A DNA stretch of 64,000 nucleotides, taken from NCBI RefSeq assembly GCF_013363755.1, contig NZ_CP054840.1:3690001-3754000 (forward strand), written 5' to 3'. Source of the stretch: Comamonas antarctica. Lineage in GTDB: Bacteria; Pseudomonadota; Gammaproteobacteria; Burkholderiales; Burkholderiaceae_C. The position numbers were made by a program, and so were the translations under genes. Each line of letters starts with the position of its first letter. The stretch's first letter is position 1. The notes under the pieces were generated by a model. That model was not told the origin of the DNA. It was given only the letters and a program-made list of their open reading frames with translations, and searched no databases. Shown in pieces: positions 28,241 to 37,066 of the stretch.

Positions 28241-29425
28241 TTAGCGCAGCAGCGACAGCACGCTTTGCGGCAGCTGGTTGGCCTGGGCCACCATCGCGGT
28301 GCCGGCCTGCTGCAGGATCTGCGCCTTGGACAGGTTGGCGGTTTCCACGGCGAAGTCGGCGTCGGTGATGCGGCCCTTGGCGGCCGAGATGTTCTCGTTC
28401 TGGATATCGATGTTCTCGACGGTCTTCTCGAAGCGCGTCTGCAGCGCGCCCAGGTCGCCACGTGCCGAGTTCACCTGGTCGATGGCATTGTCGACCTGCT
28501 GCAGCGCCTTCCAGGCGCCGGCCTGCGAGGACACCGACAGGTTGCTCAGCGTATCGCCCGAGCCGGCGGTCAGCGCCACGGCGCCTGCCGCGAAGCCCAT
28601 CGACGCCACGGTGCCGCCGGCGGTGGCCGCGAAGGTCGCCGTCGCCACCGCCGCGCCGCTCTTGTTGGCTTCCGAGTACAGCGCGATGCTGCCGTCGTCG
28701 TTCTTGAACGCGGTCAAGCCGGTGTCGGCGGTCTTGGCGTTGATGGCCGCGATCACCTGGCCGGTACGCTCTTCGGTGCTCGACGCGGCGGCGATGTCGC
28801 CCAGTGCAATGGCCGAGCCGCCGGCCATGGTCACGGTCAGGCCGGTCACTTCAATGGCCGCGCCTGCGGTCGTGATCGCGCCGGAGTTGGCCGACTTCGA
28901 GAAGGTCACCTCGCCCATGCCCGCGGCCGTGGCCTTGGTGATCGCGCCCACGGTGATGTTGTCGCCGGCATTGGCGCCGACCTGGAACATCGCGCCCGAG
29001 AACGAGCCGTCGAGCAGCTTCTTGCCGTTGAATTCGGTGGTCTTGGCCACGCGGTCGATTTCCGACACCAGCTGCGAGACTTCGGCCTGCATGGCGTCGC
29101 GGTCGCTCTGGCTGTTGGTGGCGTTGCTCGACTGCACGGCGAGTTCGCGCACGCGCTGCAGCATGTCGCCAACCTTGCCCAGCGCGCCTTCGGCGGTCTG
29201 CGCCAGCGAGATGCCGTCGTTGGCATTGCGCGCGGCGACCGTGAGGCCCTTGGTCTGGGCGCCCATGCGCTCGGAAATCGCCAGGCCGGCGGCATCGTCC
29301 TTGGCGCTGTTGACGCGCAGGCCCGACGACAGGCGCTGCATGGACGTGCTCAGCGAGCTGCCCGACAGGCCCAGATTGCGCTGGGCGTTGATCGACGCCA
29401 CATTGGTATTGATGGTCATTGCCAT
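28241..29425 (-). CDS. fliC: Flagellin 2 (subfamily A)
   Basis: A 394-residue flagellin with the same N-terminal ([20 protein letters not shown]) and C-terminal ([10 protein letters not shown]) regions as flagellins 1 and 3. The central domain, about residues 165-310, is different: it is rich in Ala, Ser, Thr and Gly and contains a run about [17 protein letters not shown]. It keeps the [15 protein letters not shown] motif. The leader has a GAGG ribosome site and no sigma28 promoter within the 66-bp gap upstream. Use as a minor or major filament subunit cannot be told from sequence. Confidence 0.95.
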   Translation of the reverse strand: MAMTINTNVASINAQRNLGLSGSSLSTSMQRLSSGLRVNSAKDDAAGLAISERMGAQTKGLTVAARNANDGISLAQTAEGALGKVGDMLQRVRELAVQSSNATNSQSDRDAMQAEVSQLVSEIDRVAKTTEFNGKKLLDGSFSGAMFQVGANAGDNITVGAITKATAAGMGEVTFSKSANSGAITTAGAAIEVTGLTVTMAGGSAIALGDIAAASSTEERTGQVIAAINAKTADTGLTAFKNDDGSIALYSEANKSGAAVATATFAATAGGTVASMGFAAGAVALTAGSGDTLSNLSVSSQAGAWKALQQVDNAIDQVNSARGDLGALQTRFEKTVENIDIQNENISAAKGRITDADFAVETANLSKAQILQQAGTAMVAQANQLPQSVLSLLR

Positions 29426-29440
29426 AGTGATCTACCTCAT

Positions 29441-29479
29441 GAAAAACGGACAGATCCCCGGCGCCCTTGCGGGCGCCGG
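29441..29479 (-). terminator. Intrinsic terminator after flagellin gene 3
   Basis: A nine-base stem CCGGCGCCC/GGGCGCCGG with a four-base loop is followed on the minus strand by a T-run (CCGTTTTTC). Confidence 0.85.
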
Positions 29480-29491
29480 AGACAAAAGCGC

Positions 29492-30712
29492 TTAGCGCAG
29501 CAGCGACAGCACGCCCTGGGGCAGCTGGTTGGCTTGCGCCACCATGGCCGTGCCGGCTTGCTGCAGGATCTGGGCCTTGGACAGATTCGCGGTTTCAACG
29601 GCGAAATCGGCGTCGGTGATGCGGCCCTTGGCGGCGGAGATGTTTTCGTTCTGGATGTCGATGTTCTCGACGGTCTTCTCGAAACGGGTCTGCAATGCAC
29701 CCAGGTCGCCACGCGCGGAGTTGACCTGGTCGATCGCGCTGTCGACCTGCTTGAGCGCCTTCCAGGCACCCGACTGCGTGCTCACGTCGATGCCCTCGAT
29801 GCCCTTTTGGTTGGCGTTGGTCGTGACGTCGGCGGCTACCGCCAGGCCAGCCACCGTCACGCCCGTGGCTGCAGCCGTGAAGCCTGCGCCAAACACCAGG
29901 GATTGCGACGAGCCGTCGGCCTTGACGTTGTCCGACATGATCTCGACCGTGAACGCCTTGGTGCTTTCGTCCTGCTTCAGGAACGCCGTGACGCCCGTAT
30001 CTGCAGTCTTGGCATTGATGGCTGCAACCACCTGACCCATGCGCTCTTCTGCCGAACTGGCAGCATCCAGCGCACCGAGATTGACGGCCGTGCCGCCGTT
30101 GACGGCAATGGTCAAGGTGTTGTCCGCAACCGCGCCCAACGAATCGAGAACGCCCGTACCTGCGGTCACCGACTGGCTTTTCGTGGCATACGAGATGCTG
30201 CTCAGGCCCTTGGCCGAGGCATTGGACAGGCTGCCCAGCGTGATGTTGTCGCCGGCATTCGCGCCGACCTGGAACATCGCGCCCGAGAACGAACCGTCGA
30301 GCAGCTTCTTGCCGTTGAATTCGGTGGTCTTGGCCACGCGGTCGATTTCCGAGACCAGCTGGTTGACTTCGGATTGCATCGCTTCGCGGTCGCTCTTGCT
30401 GTTGGTGGCGTTGCTCGACTGCACGGCCAGTTCGCGCACGCGCTGCAGCATGTCGCCGACCTTGCCCAGCGCGCCTTCCGCGGTCTGCGCCAGCGAAATG
30501 CCGTCGTTGGCATTGCGCGCGGCGACCGTGAGGCCCTTGGTCTGGGCGGCCATGCGCTCGGAGATCGCCAGGCCGGCGGCATCGTCCTTGGCGCTGTTGA
30601 CGCGCAGGCCCGACGACAGGCGCTGCATGGACGTGCTCAGCGAGCTGCCCGACAGGCCCAGGTTGCGCTGGGCGTTGATCGACGCCACATTGGTATTGAT
30701 GGTCATTGCCAT
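29492..30712 (-). CDS. fliC: Flagellin 3 (subfamily A)
   Basis: A 406-residue flagellin. Its ends match flagellins 1 and 2 ([20 protein letters not shown] at the start, LPQGVLSLLR at the end). The central domain carries its own sequence, with KGLSSISYATKSQSVTAGTG and the IN-type motif [15 protein letters not shown]. The last residues before the C-terminal helix, [20 protein letters not shown], are the subfamily A type. The ribosome site is GAGAGG. Upstream lies a long-loop hairpin but no recognisable sigma28 promoter. Confidence 0.95.
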   Translation of the reverse strand: MAMTINTNVASINAQRNLGLSGSSLSTSMQRLSSGLRVNSAKDDAAGLAISERMAAQTKGLTVAARNANDGISLAQTAEGALGKVGDMLQRVRELAVQSSNATNSKSDREAMQSEVNQLVSEIDRVAKTTEFNGKKLLDGSFSGAMFQVGANAGDNITLGSLSNASAKGLSSISYATKSQSVTAGTGVLDSLGAVADNTLTIAVNGGTAVNLGALDAASSAEERMGQVVAAINAKTADTGVTAFLKQDESTKAFTVEIMSDNVKADGSSQSLVFGAGFTAAATGVTVAGLAVAADVTTNANQKGIEGIDVSTQSGAWKALKQVDSAIDQVNSARGDLGALQTRFEKTVENIDIQNENISAAKGRITDADFAVETANLSKAQILQQAGTAMVAQANQLPQGVLSLLR

Positions 30713-30741
30713 GGGAACTACCTCTCAAAGAAACAGAGACG

Positions 30742-30790
30742 CCCCTGTACGCGCCCGTCGACCCCGGGCCGCAGCAAACGAGTACAGGGG
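30742..30790 (-). terminator. Long-loop hairpin after flagellin gene 4
   Basis: CCCCTGTAC (30742-30750) pairs with GTACAGGGG (30782-30790) across a 31-base loop. The minus strand continues with GTTTCTTTG, a weak T-rich tail. It may terminate flagellin 4 transcripts, less surely than the other hairpins here. Confidence 0.55.
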
Positions 30791-30803
30791 AGACGAAAAG
30801 CCT

Positions 30804-32129
30804 TTAGCGCAGCAGCGACAGCACGCTTTGCGGCAGCTGGTTGGCCTGGGCGACCATGGCGGTGCCGGCCTGCTGCAGGATCTGCGCCTTCGACAGGTTG
30901 GCGGTTTCCACGGCGAAGTCGGCGTCGGTGATGCGGCCGCTCGCGGCCTTGATGTTTTCGTTCTGGATATCGATGTTTTCCACCGACTTCTCGAAACGCG
31001 TCTGCAGCGCGCCCAGGTCGGCACGGGCGGAATTGACCTGATCGATGGCGCTGTCGACGCGCTTGAGCGCATCCCAGGCACCGGCCTGGGTGGCAACGCT
31101 CAGCTTGGCGATACCCTTCTGGTCGGCGGCCGCCACGGCGGTGAAGGTCGGGGAAGCCGCCATGCCGGTCTTGGCGGGCTCATTGCCGCCGAACACCACG
31201 GCCTCGGGCACGCCCGCCGCGGTGAGTTTTTCGGACAGCAGCGTCATCGTGCCCTTCTCGGCGTCGACGAAAGCCGTGACGCCGGTATCGGCGGTCTTGG
31301 CATTGATGGCGGCGGCCAGCTGGCCCATGCGTTCCTTGGCGGACGAAGCGGCGGGCATGCTGTCGAGCTCGATCTTGCTGCCGGAGCCGACGGTGATCGA
31401 CAGCGGGCCGGCGGTCGCGGCGGCCGCGGCGGCGGTCGCCGCTGCCTGCAGCGGAGTGCCGCCGGCATCCGAGTTGGTACCGCCGCCGGCGATGTGGGCG
31501 GCCAGTGCGGCATCTGCCGCGGTCTTGGCGCTGTCCAGGTCGGCCTGGTTCAGCATCGGCTTGTCGAAGTCCGTCAGGCCGGCAAAGGTGACGTCGGCCT
31601 GGTTGTAATTCACGCTCGACAGGCTGCCGGCCGCGGCATTGGTGATGCCGCCCACGGTGATGTTGTCGCCGGCATTCGCGCCGACCTGGAACATCGCGCC
31701 CGCAAACGAGCCATCGAGGATCTTGGTGCCGTTGAAGCTCGTGGTCTTGGCCACGCGGTCGATTTCGGAGACCAGCTGCGTGACTTCGGATTGCAGCGCT
31801 TCGCGGTCGGACGTGCTGTTGGTGGCGTTGCTCGATTGCACCGCCAGTTCGCGCACGCGCTGCAGCATGTCGCCCACCTTGCCCAGCGCGCCTTCGGCGG
31901 TCTGCGCCAGCGAGATGCCGTCGTTGGCATTGCGCGCGGCCACGGTGAGACCGCCGCTTTGCGCCTTCATGCGCTCGGAGATGGCGAGGCCCGCGGCATC
32001 GTCCTTGGCGCTGTTGACGCGCAGGCCCGAGGACAGGCGCTGCATGGACGTGCTCAGCGAGCTGCCCGACAGGCTCAGATTGCGCTGGGCGTTGATCGAC
32101 GCCACGTTGGTATTGATGGTCATTGCCAT
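30804..32129 (-). CDS. fliC: Flagellin 4 (subfamily B)
   Basis: A 441-residue flagellin, the longest of the six tandem copies. Subfamily B markers are [31 protein letters not shown] and [13 protein letters not shown]. The central domain (about 170-340) has extra Ala-rich sequence, including [19 protein letters not shown], that is absent from the others. The C-terminus ends [10 protein letters not shown], as in subfamily A. A sigma28 promoter is found about 100 bp upstream and the ribosome site is AGGAG. Confidence 0.95.
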   Translation of the reverse strand: MAMTINTNVASINAQRNLSLSGSSLSTSMQRLSSGLRVNSAKDDAAGLAISERMKAQSGGLTVAARNANDGISLAQTAEGALGKVGDMLQRVRELAVQSSNATNSTSDREALQSEVTQLVSEIDRVAKTTSFNGTKILDGSFAGAMFQVGANAGDNITVGGITNAAAGSLSSVNYNQADVTFAGLTDFDKPMLNQADLDSAKTAADAALAAHIAGGGTNSDAGGTPLQAAATAAAAAATAGPLSITVGSGSKIELDSMPAASSAKERMGQLAAAINAKTADTGVTAFVDAEKGTMTLLSEKLTAAGVPEAVVFGGNEPAKTGMAASPTFTAVAAADQKGIAKLSVATQAGAWDALKRVDSAIDQVNSARADLGALQTRFEKSVENIDIQNENIKAASGRITDADFAVETANLSKAQILQQAGTAMVAQANQLPQSVLSLLR

Positions 32130-32226
32130 GCTGGTACTACTCCTAAGATGCGATTGCTATCAGCGCCTATCTGCGCCGGCGACATGCCTGTTTTCCTTGC
32201 GGCGCTGGTTGCGACCACTGACTTCT

Positions 32227-32253
32227 ATATCGGTTGTCTGCTGGGGCGCTTGA
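32227..32253 (-). promoter_or_regulatory. Sigma28 promoter for flagellin gene 4
   Basis: The minus strand reads TCAAGCGC, 11 bases, ACCGATAT. Spacing is exactly that of the FliA consensus. It lies about 98 bp upstream of the start codon. Confidence 0.8.
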
Positions 32254-32327
32254 GGCTTATTTGCATGTCGACCCCCTGATTTCCGTGAGCCTTCGCGGCG
32301 CTCGCGAATGCCGGGCCCGAACGCAAG

Positions 32328-32363
32328 AAAAGCCTTGCGCGCACGCAGCGCAGCAAGGCTTTT
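32328..32363. terminator. Intrinsic terminator after flagellin gene 5
   Basis: An eleven-base stem AAAAGCCTTGC/GCAAGGCTTTT lies 32 bp after the flagellin 5 stop. A near-identical stem ends flagellin 6. Confidence 0.85.
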
Positions 32364-32394
32364 CGGGGCGGTGGCGGCCAGTGGACCGCGCGGC

Positions 32395-33609
32395 TTATTT
32401 CAGCAGCGACAGCACGCTTTGCGGCAGCTGGTTGGCCTGGGCGACCATGGCGGTGCCGGCCTGCTGCAGGATCTGCGCCTTCGACAGGTTGGCGGTTTCC
32501 ACGGCGAAGTCGGCGTCGGTGATGCGGCCGCTCGCAGCCTTGATGTTCTCGTTCTGGATGTCGATGTTCTCGACCGACTTCTCGAAGCGGGTCTGCAGCG
32601 CGCCGAGATCGGCACGCGCCGAGTTGACGCTGTCGATCGCGCTGTCGACCTTCTTCAGCGCCAGCCAGGCATCGGACTGGGTGGACACGGAGATGCTGTT
32701 GATGCCCTTCGCGGCCAGCGTGCCGGCCGCATTGCCGGCCTCGAACGCGGTGTTGGCCACCGTGTTGGCGGTGTCATCCAGCCCCGTGGCAGCGGCCGTG
32801 AAACCGGTCAGCGTGATCGCCTCGTCGGCGTTGTCGCTGCGCAGCTGGATCTTGTCGTCCTCGAGGAAGGCCGTGACGCCGGTGTCGGCGGTCTTAGCGT
32901 TGATCGCGGCGACGATCTGGCCGGCGCGTTCCTTGCCGCTGCCGGCGGCGACGATCGCACCAAGATCAACGCCGTTGACGGTCAGATCGCCGCTGTCATA
33001 GGCGGTGTCGTAGCCGTCGGCGGCAGGGCCGGGCGTCGCGCCGACGGCGGCGGCGATATCCGCGACATCGCCCGCCGTCTGGTAGTACTTCACGTTGGCC
33101 AGATCCGCCGCCTTGGCATTGGCGATGCCGCCCACGGTGATGTTGTCGCCGGCATTGGCGCCGACCTGGAACACGCCGCCCGAGAACGAGCCGTCGAGGA
33201 TCTTGGTGCCGTTGAAGGTCGTGGTCTTGGCCACGCGGTCGATTTCCGAGACCAGCTGCGTGACTTCGGCCTGCAGCGCTTCGCGGTCGGTCTTGCTGTT
33301 GGTGGCGTTGCTCGACTGAACGGCCAGTTCGCGCACGCGCTGCAGCATGTCGCCCACCTTGCCCAGCGCGCCTTCGGCGGTCTGCGCCAGCGAGATGCCG
33401 TCGTTGGCGTTGCGGGCCGCCACCGTCAGGCCGCCGCTTTGCGCCTTCATGCGCTCGGAGATGGCCAGGCCGGCGGCATCGTCCTTGGCGCTGTTGACGC
33501 GCAGGCCCGACGACAGGCGCTGCATCGAGGTGCTCAGCGAGCTGCCCGACAGGCTCAGGTTGCGCTGCGCGTTGATCGATGCGACGTTGGTGTTGATGGT
33601 CATTGCCAT
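32395..33609 (-). CDS. fliC: Flagellin 5 (subfamily B)
   Basis: A 404-residue flagellin with subfamily B ends ([33 protein letters not shown]) and C-terminus [10 protein letters not shown]; the final lysine is shared only with flagellin 6. The central domain is acidic with GDVADIAAAVGATPGPAADG and the IN-type motif [15 protein letters not shown]. It has its own sigma28 promoter about 110 bp upstream and a GGAG ribosome site. The leader, promoter and terminator resemble those of flagellin 6, which points to a tandem duplication. Confidence 0.95.
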   Translation of the reverse strand: MAMTINTNVASINAQRNLSLSGSSLSTSMQRLSSGLRVNSAKDDAAGLAISERMKAQSGGLTVAARNANDGISLAQTAEGALGKVGDMLQRVRELAVQSSNATNSKTDREALQAEVTQLVSEIDRVAKTTTFNGTKILDGSFSGGVFQVGANAGDNITVGGIANAKAADLANVKYYQTAGDVADIAAAVGATPGPAADGYDTAYDSGDLTVNGVDLGAIVAAGSGKERAGQIVAAINAKTADTGVTAFLEDDKIQLRSDNADEAITLTGFTAAATGLDDTANTVANTAFEAGNAAGTLAAKGINSISVSTQSDAWLALKKVDSAIDSVNSARADLGALQTRFEKSVENIDIQNENIKAASGRITDADFAVETANLSKAQILQQAGTAMVAQANQLPQSVLSLLK

Positions 33610-33719
33610 GGTGTCTGCTCCTGGATGCGGTTGCGTTCAACATTCAGCACGGTGGGCCTCTTGCATGCCGGGCCTGGCGCTGTACTCGTTGGCAGGATCG
33701 TTTCCTGCCGCTGAATGTT

Positions 33720-33746
33720 TTTTCGGACGATTGCGTCCGGGCTTGA
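33720..33746 (-). promoter_or_regulatory. Sigma28 promoter for flagellin gene 5
   Basis: The minus strand reads TCAAGCCC, 11 bases, TCCGAAAA, at about 110 bp upstream of the start. The -10 differs from the consensus at one position (A for T). Confidence 0.8.
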
Positions 33747-33790
33747 GGACTTTTTTGCGCTCTGCGGCAAGAATTTGCGGCGCCAATGCA

Positions 33791-33826
33791 AAAAAGCCTT
33801 GCAGCACCAGGCCTGCAAGGCTTTTT
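33791..33826. terminator. Intrinsic terminator after flagellin gene 6
   Basis: A fourteen-base stem AAAAAGCCTTGCAG/CTGCAAGGCTTTTT lies 27 bp after the stop, followed by further T residues on the minus strand. The core AAGCCTTGC is shared with the flagellin 5 terminator. Confidence 0.9.
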
Positions 33827-33853
33827 GCAAGGCGGACCCGAAGGCCGCCCGGT

Positions 33854-35035
33854 TTACTTCAGCAGCGACAGCACGCTTTGCGGCAGCTGGTTGGCCTGGG
33901 CCACCATCGCGGTGCCGGCCTGCTGCAGGATCTGCGCCTTGGACAGGTTGGCGGTTTCCACGGCGAAGTCGGCGTCGGTGATGCGGCCGCTGGCGGCCTT
34001 GATGTTCTCGTTCTGGATGTCGATGTTTTCCACCGATTTCTCGAAGCGCGTCTGCAGTGCGCCCAGGTCGGCACGCGCCGAGTTCACCTGGTTGATCGAC
34101 TCGTCGATCTTTTCCAGCGCCACCCAGGCACCGGCCTGGGTCGAGATATCGAGCTGGTCCAGGCCCTTGGTGTCGGTGCTGGCGGCGGTCGTGGTCACGG
34201 CGGTGGCCAGGCCCAGGCCGGTCTTGGCGGCAGTGGTGCCGGCGGTGGTCAGGGCGGTGCCGGCCAGGGCTTGCGCCGCATCCTTGTCCGACAGCAGCTT
34301 GACGCTGTAGCCGGTCGCGGTTTCCGTCAGGAAGGCGGTCACGCCGGTGTCGGCGGTCTTGGCGTTGATCGCCGAAACCAGTTGACCGGCGCGCTCCGAG
34401 GCGCTGCCCGCGGCTGCCAGCTCGTCGAGATCGGTGGTGCCGATCTTCAGGCCGGTCACGGCCACGCTGAAGTCGAGCTTGTCGGTGTCGATGGCCAGCG
34501 TGGCTTCGAAGTAGTCGACCTTGCCCATGCTGTCCACCTTGGCGTTGGCAATGCCGCCCACGGTGATGTTGTCGCCGGCATTCGCGCCGACCTGGAACAC
34601 GCCGCCGGCAAACGAGCCGTCGAGGATCTTGGTGCCGTTGAAGGTGGTGGTCTTGGCCACGCGGTCGATTTCGCTGCTCAGCTGGCTGACTTCGGCCTGC
34701 AGGGCTTCGCGGTCGGTCTTGCTGTTGGTGGCGTTGCTCGATTGCACGGCCAGTTCACGCATGCGCTGCAGCATGTCGCCGACCTTGCCCAGCGCGCCTT
34801 CGGCGGTCTGCGCCAGCGAGATGCCGTCGTTGGCGTTGCGGGCCGCCACCGTCAGGCCGCCGCTTTGCGCCTTCATGCGCTCGGAGATGGCGAGGCCGGC
34901 GGCGTCGTCCTTGGCGCTGTTGACGCGCAGGCCCGACGACAGGCGCTGCATGGAGGTGCTGAGGGAGTTGCCCGACAGGCTCAGGTTGCGCTGCGCGTTG
35001 ATCGATGCGACGTTGGTGTTGATGGTCATTGCCAT
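33854..35035 (-). CDS. fliC: Flagellin 6 (subfamily B)
   Basis: A 393-residue flagellin, the first of the tandem array. It has the subfamily B N-terminus ([20 protein letters not shown], with Asn for Ser at one site) and ends [10 protein letters not shown]. The central domain is Thr/Ala rich with TTAGTTAAKTGLGLATAVTT. The strongest sigma28 promoter of the locus lies 77 bp upstream, and AAAGGA is the ribosome site. By promoter strength this is a good candidate for a main filament subunit, which is inference. Confidence 0.95.
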   Translation of the reverse strand: MAMTINTNVASINAQRNLSLSGNSLSTSMQRLSSGLRVNSAKDDAAGLAISERMKAQSGGLTVAARNANDGISLAQTAEGALGKVGDMLQRMRELAVQSSNATNSKTDREALQAEVSQLSSEIDRVAKTTTFNGTKILDGSFAGGVFQVGANAGDNITVGGIANAKVDSMGKVDYFEATLAIDTDKLDFSVAVTGLKIGTTDLDELAAAGSASERAGQLVSAINAKTADTGVTAFLTETATGYSVKLLSDKDAAQALAGTALTTAGTTAAKTGLGLATAVTTTAASTDTKGLDQLDISTQAGAWVALEKIDESINQVNSARADLGALQTRFEKSVENIDIQNENIKAASGRITDADFAVETANLSKAQILQQAGTAMVAQANQLPQSVLSLLK

Positions 35036-35341
35036 GGTGTCTGTCCTTTAACCGAGCCTGCCGTTGATTCCTCAGCACCGGCATCGTGGCCGCTTGCTGT
35101 CCATGCTTTGGTTATCGGAGGTCCCGCAAAAAGCTTGAGGGCTTTATTGCAATTTTTTCGCCGGCCCGGGCTTGCGCGCCCTGCGAAGCGGCGAGAAGGC
35201 CGGTTTTCCGGGTTTTTATCCCCGTGCTGGCCAAGGGGAGAAGCGGGAAGAATCCTTTCATCGCTAGGGCTGCCTGTCGCGCAACCGAGTCCGTAAGGCT
35301 TTTGTAGCGATGCAACCTTGCCTTTCTGAAGGGACCCCGTC
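35036..35341. promoter_or_regulatory. 306-bp divergent region between flagellin genes 6 and 7
   Basis: The side near flagellin 6 carries a sigma28 promoter (35112-35138). The rest up to flagellin 7 has lower GC content than its surroundings, with T-rich stretches near 35150-35165 and 35200-35220. I could not find a sigma28 or sigma54 consensus pointing toward flagellin 7. A GAAGGGA ribosome site lies just before the flagellin 7 start. Confidence 0.6.
35112..35138 (-). promoter_or_regulatory. Sigma28 promoter for flagellin gene 6
   Basis: The minus strand reads TCAAGCTT, 11 bases, TCCGATAA, the best match in the window to the FliA consensus. It lies 77 bp upstream of the flagellin 6 start. 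Confidence 0.88.
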
Positions 35342-36919
35342 ATGGCCGCAACCATCAATACCAACATTGCCTCCATCAATGCGCAGCGCAACCTGAGCCT
35401 CTCGGCCAGCTCGCTGGCAACGTCCATGCAACGTCTGTCTTCGGGCCTGCGCGTCAACAGCGCGAAGGACGATGCGGCCGGCCTGGCCATTTCCGAACGC
35501 ATGAACACCCAGGTCAAGGGCCTGACGGTGGCCGCGCGCAATGCCAACGACGGCATTTCGCTGGCGCAGACCGCCGAAGGCGCGCTGGGCAAGGTCGGCG
35601 ACATGCTGCAGCGCATGCGTGAACTGGCGGTGCAAGCCAGCAATGCCACCAACAGCAAGAGCGACCGCACCGCGCTGCAAGCCGAAATGACCCAGCTGGG
35701 CGCGGAAATCGACCGCGTGGCCAAGCAGACCAATTTCAACGGCCAGAAGATCCTCGACGGCTCGTTTGCCGGCGCGGTGTTCCAGGTCGGCGCGAACTCG
35801 GGCGACAACGTCACGCTGGGCGCGCTGGCCGATACCCGCTCGAGCAAGATCTCGACGGTCAACTACGGCGCCACCGCATTGACCTTCAATGTCAGCGACA
35901 CGCCCACGCCGGCGATTGCCAACTACAACCAGGATGTCGCCGCCGGCGCGCTGAAGATCCAGGTCGGCAGCCAGGTCATCGACCTCGAAGCCCTGCCCGC
36001 GGCCACCAGCAGCCTGGAGCGCCTGGGCCAGACCGTCACCGCCATCAACAACAAGTCGGCGGACTCGGGCGTGACCGCCTATATGAGCCTCAAGCCAGGC
36101 ACCAGCGAGTACGAGATCCATCTCGTCTCGGACCAGGTGGATGGCGACAACCAGCCGCGCGCCGTGGCCTTCGTCGGCTTCAATGAAGCCACCACCGGCA
36201 TCGGCCAGCCAACGGGCAGCACCCGCACCATCCTGTCGACCGAAGCCGGCGTCACCACGGCGCTGGCCGCATTGCCGGCCACGGCCACCGCGGGTGCGGG
36301 CGGCTTGGCGGCGGACACCGCCAAGTACAGCGACGTGGCCACGGCCATGGGCGACCCGGCGGCCACCACCACCCCCAAGGTCAGCAAGACGGTAGAGCCC
36401 CTGGCTTCGGCGCTGACGGCCTACAACGCCGCGTTGGCAGCTGCGATCGACAACGGCACCACGCCGGCAACGCTGGACATCGCCGCCGCCAACAAGGCGT
36501 TGGCCACGCTGCAGAGCGCGTATGCAACCAACATCCAGGATCTCAACGTCGTGACCAACGACGGCCTGGGCATTGGCAGCGCGCAAACCATCACCAACGA
36601 GCGCGGCCTGGACAACATCGACATCACGACCCAGGAAGGCGCCTGGGTCGCGCTGAAGAAGATCGACAGCGCGATCGACCAGATCAACGGCGCGCGCGCC
36701 ACGCTGGGCGCGATGCAAAGCCGCTTCGAGACCGCGGTGACCAATATCGACATCCAGGTGGAGAACCTCTCGGCCGCGCGCGGACGCATCGTCGATGCCG
36801 ACTTCGCCCAGGAGACCGCCAACCTGTCGCGCACGCAGATCCTGCAGCAAGCCGGCACGGCCATGGTGGCCCAGGCCAACCAGCTGCCCCAGCAGGTGCT
36901 GCAACTGCTGCAGAGCTGA
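35342..36919 (+). CDS. fliC: Flagellin 7, divergent and longer
   Basis: A 525-residue flagellin on the opposite strand to the other six. The N-terminus ([20 protein letters not shown], then SASSLATSMQRL) and the C-terminus (LPQQVLQLLQS) differ from both subfamilies. The central domain is about 100 residues or more longer and contains an Ala/Thr-rich run with TEAGVTTALAALPATATAG. The IN-type motif is TAINNKSADSGVTAY. It is followed by a strong terminator and then motA. No sigma28 promoter was recognised upstream, so its control may differ from the other flagellins. Confidence 0.94.
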   Translation: MAATINTNIASINAQRNLSLSASSLATSMQRLSSGLRVNSAKDDAAGLAISERMNTQVKGLTVAARNANDGISLAQTAEGALGKVGDMLQRMRELAVQASNATNSKSDRTALQAEMTQLGAEIDRVAKQTNFNGQKILDGSFAGAVFQVGANSGDNVTLGALADTRSSKISTVNYGATALTFNVSDTPTPAIANYNQDVAAGALKIQVGSQVIDLEALPAATSSLERLGQTVTAINNKSADSGVTAYMSLKPGTSEYEIHLVSDQVDGDNQPRAVAFVGFNEATTGIGQPTGSTRTILSTEAGVTTALAALPATATAGAGGLAADTAKYSDVATAMGDPAATTTPKVSKTVEPLASALTAYNAALAAAIDNGTTPATLDIAAANKALATLQSAYATNIQDLNVVTNDGLGIGSAQTITNERGLDNIDITTQEGAWVALKKIDSAIDQINGARATLGAMQSRFETAVTNIDIQVENLSAARGRIVDADFAQETANLSRTQILQQAGTAMVAQANQLPQQVLQLLQS

Positions 36920-36938
36920 TACGCCCGGGCTTCCCGCC

Positions 36939-36970
36939 AAGGCGCGCGCCGCGGGGCTGCGCGCCTTTTT
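36939..36970 (+). terminator. Intrinsic terminator after flagellin gene 7
   Basis: The stem AAGGCGCGC/GCGCGCCTT is followed by TTTTT, 20 bp after the stop codon. Confidence 0.88.
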
Positions 36971-37066
36971 ACGTGGCGCGGGCGCCCGCCGGTTCCAGCG
37001 AACAGCGCAGCTTTCCCGGCGTTTTTCGGATGTTGGACACGACGTCCCCTTTGACACAATCCTCCC

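Noticed and set aside
28169..30931. A 920-codon open frame on the plus strand across flagellin genes 1-3
   Set aside because: It is antisense to three clear flagellin genes. The strong GC bias at third positions keeps opposite frames open. Its repeated sections merely mirror the conserved flagellin ends.
35139..35341. Sigma54 or sigma28 promoter for flagellin 7
   Set aside because: The nearest GG...GC pair (near 35140-35152) has an 8-base instead of 10-base spacing, and no TCAAG/CCGA pair with 11-bp spacing points this way.
27480..36100. The [18 protein letters not shown] motif shared by all seven flagellin centres as a new element
   Set aside because: It matches the known flagellin/hook IN motif family, also seen in FliD here, so it is not new.
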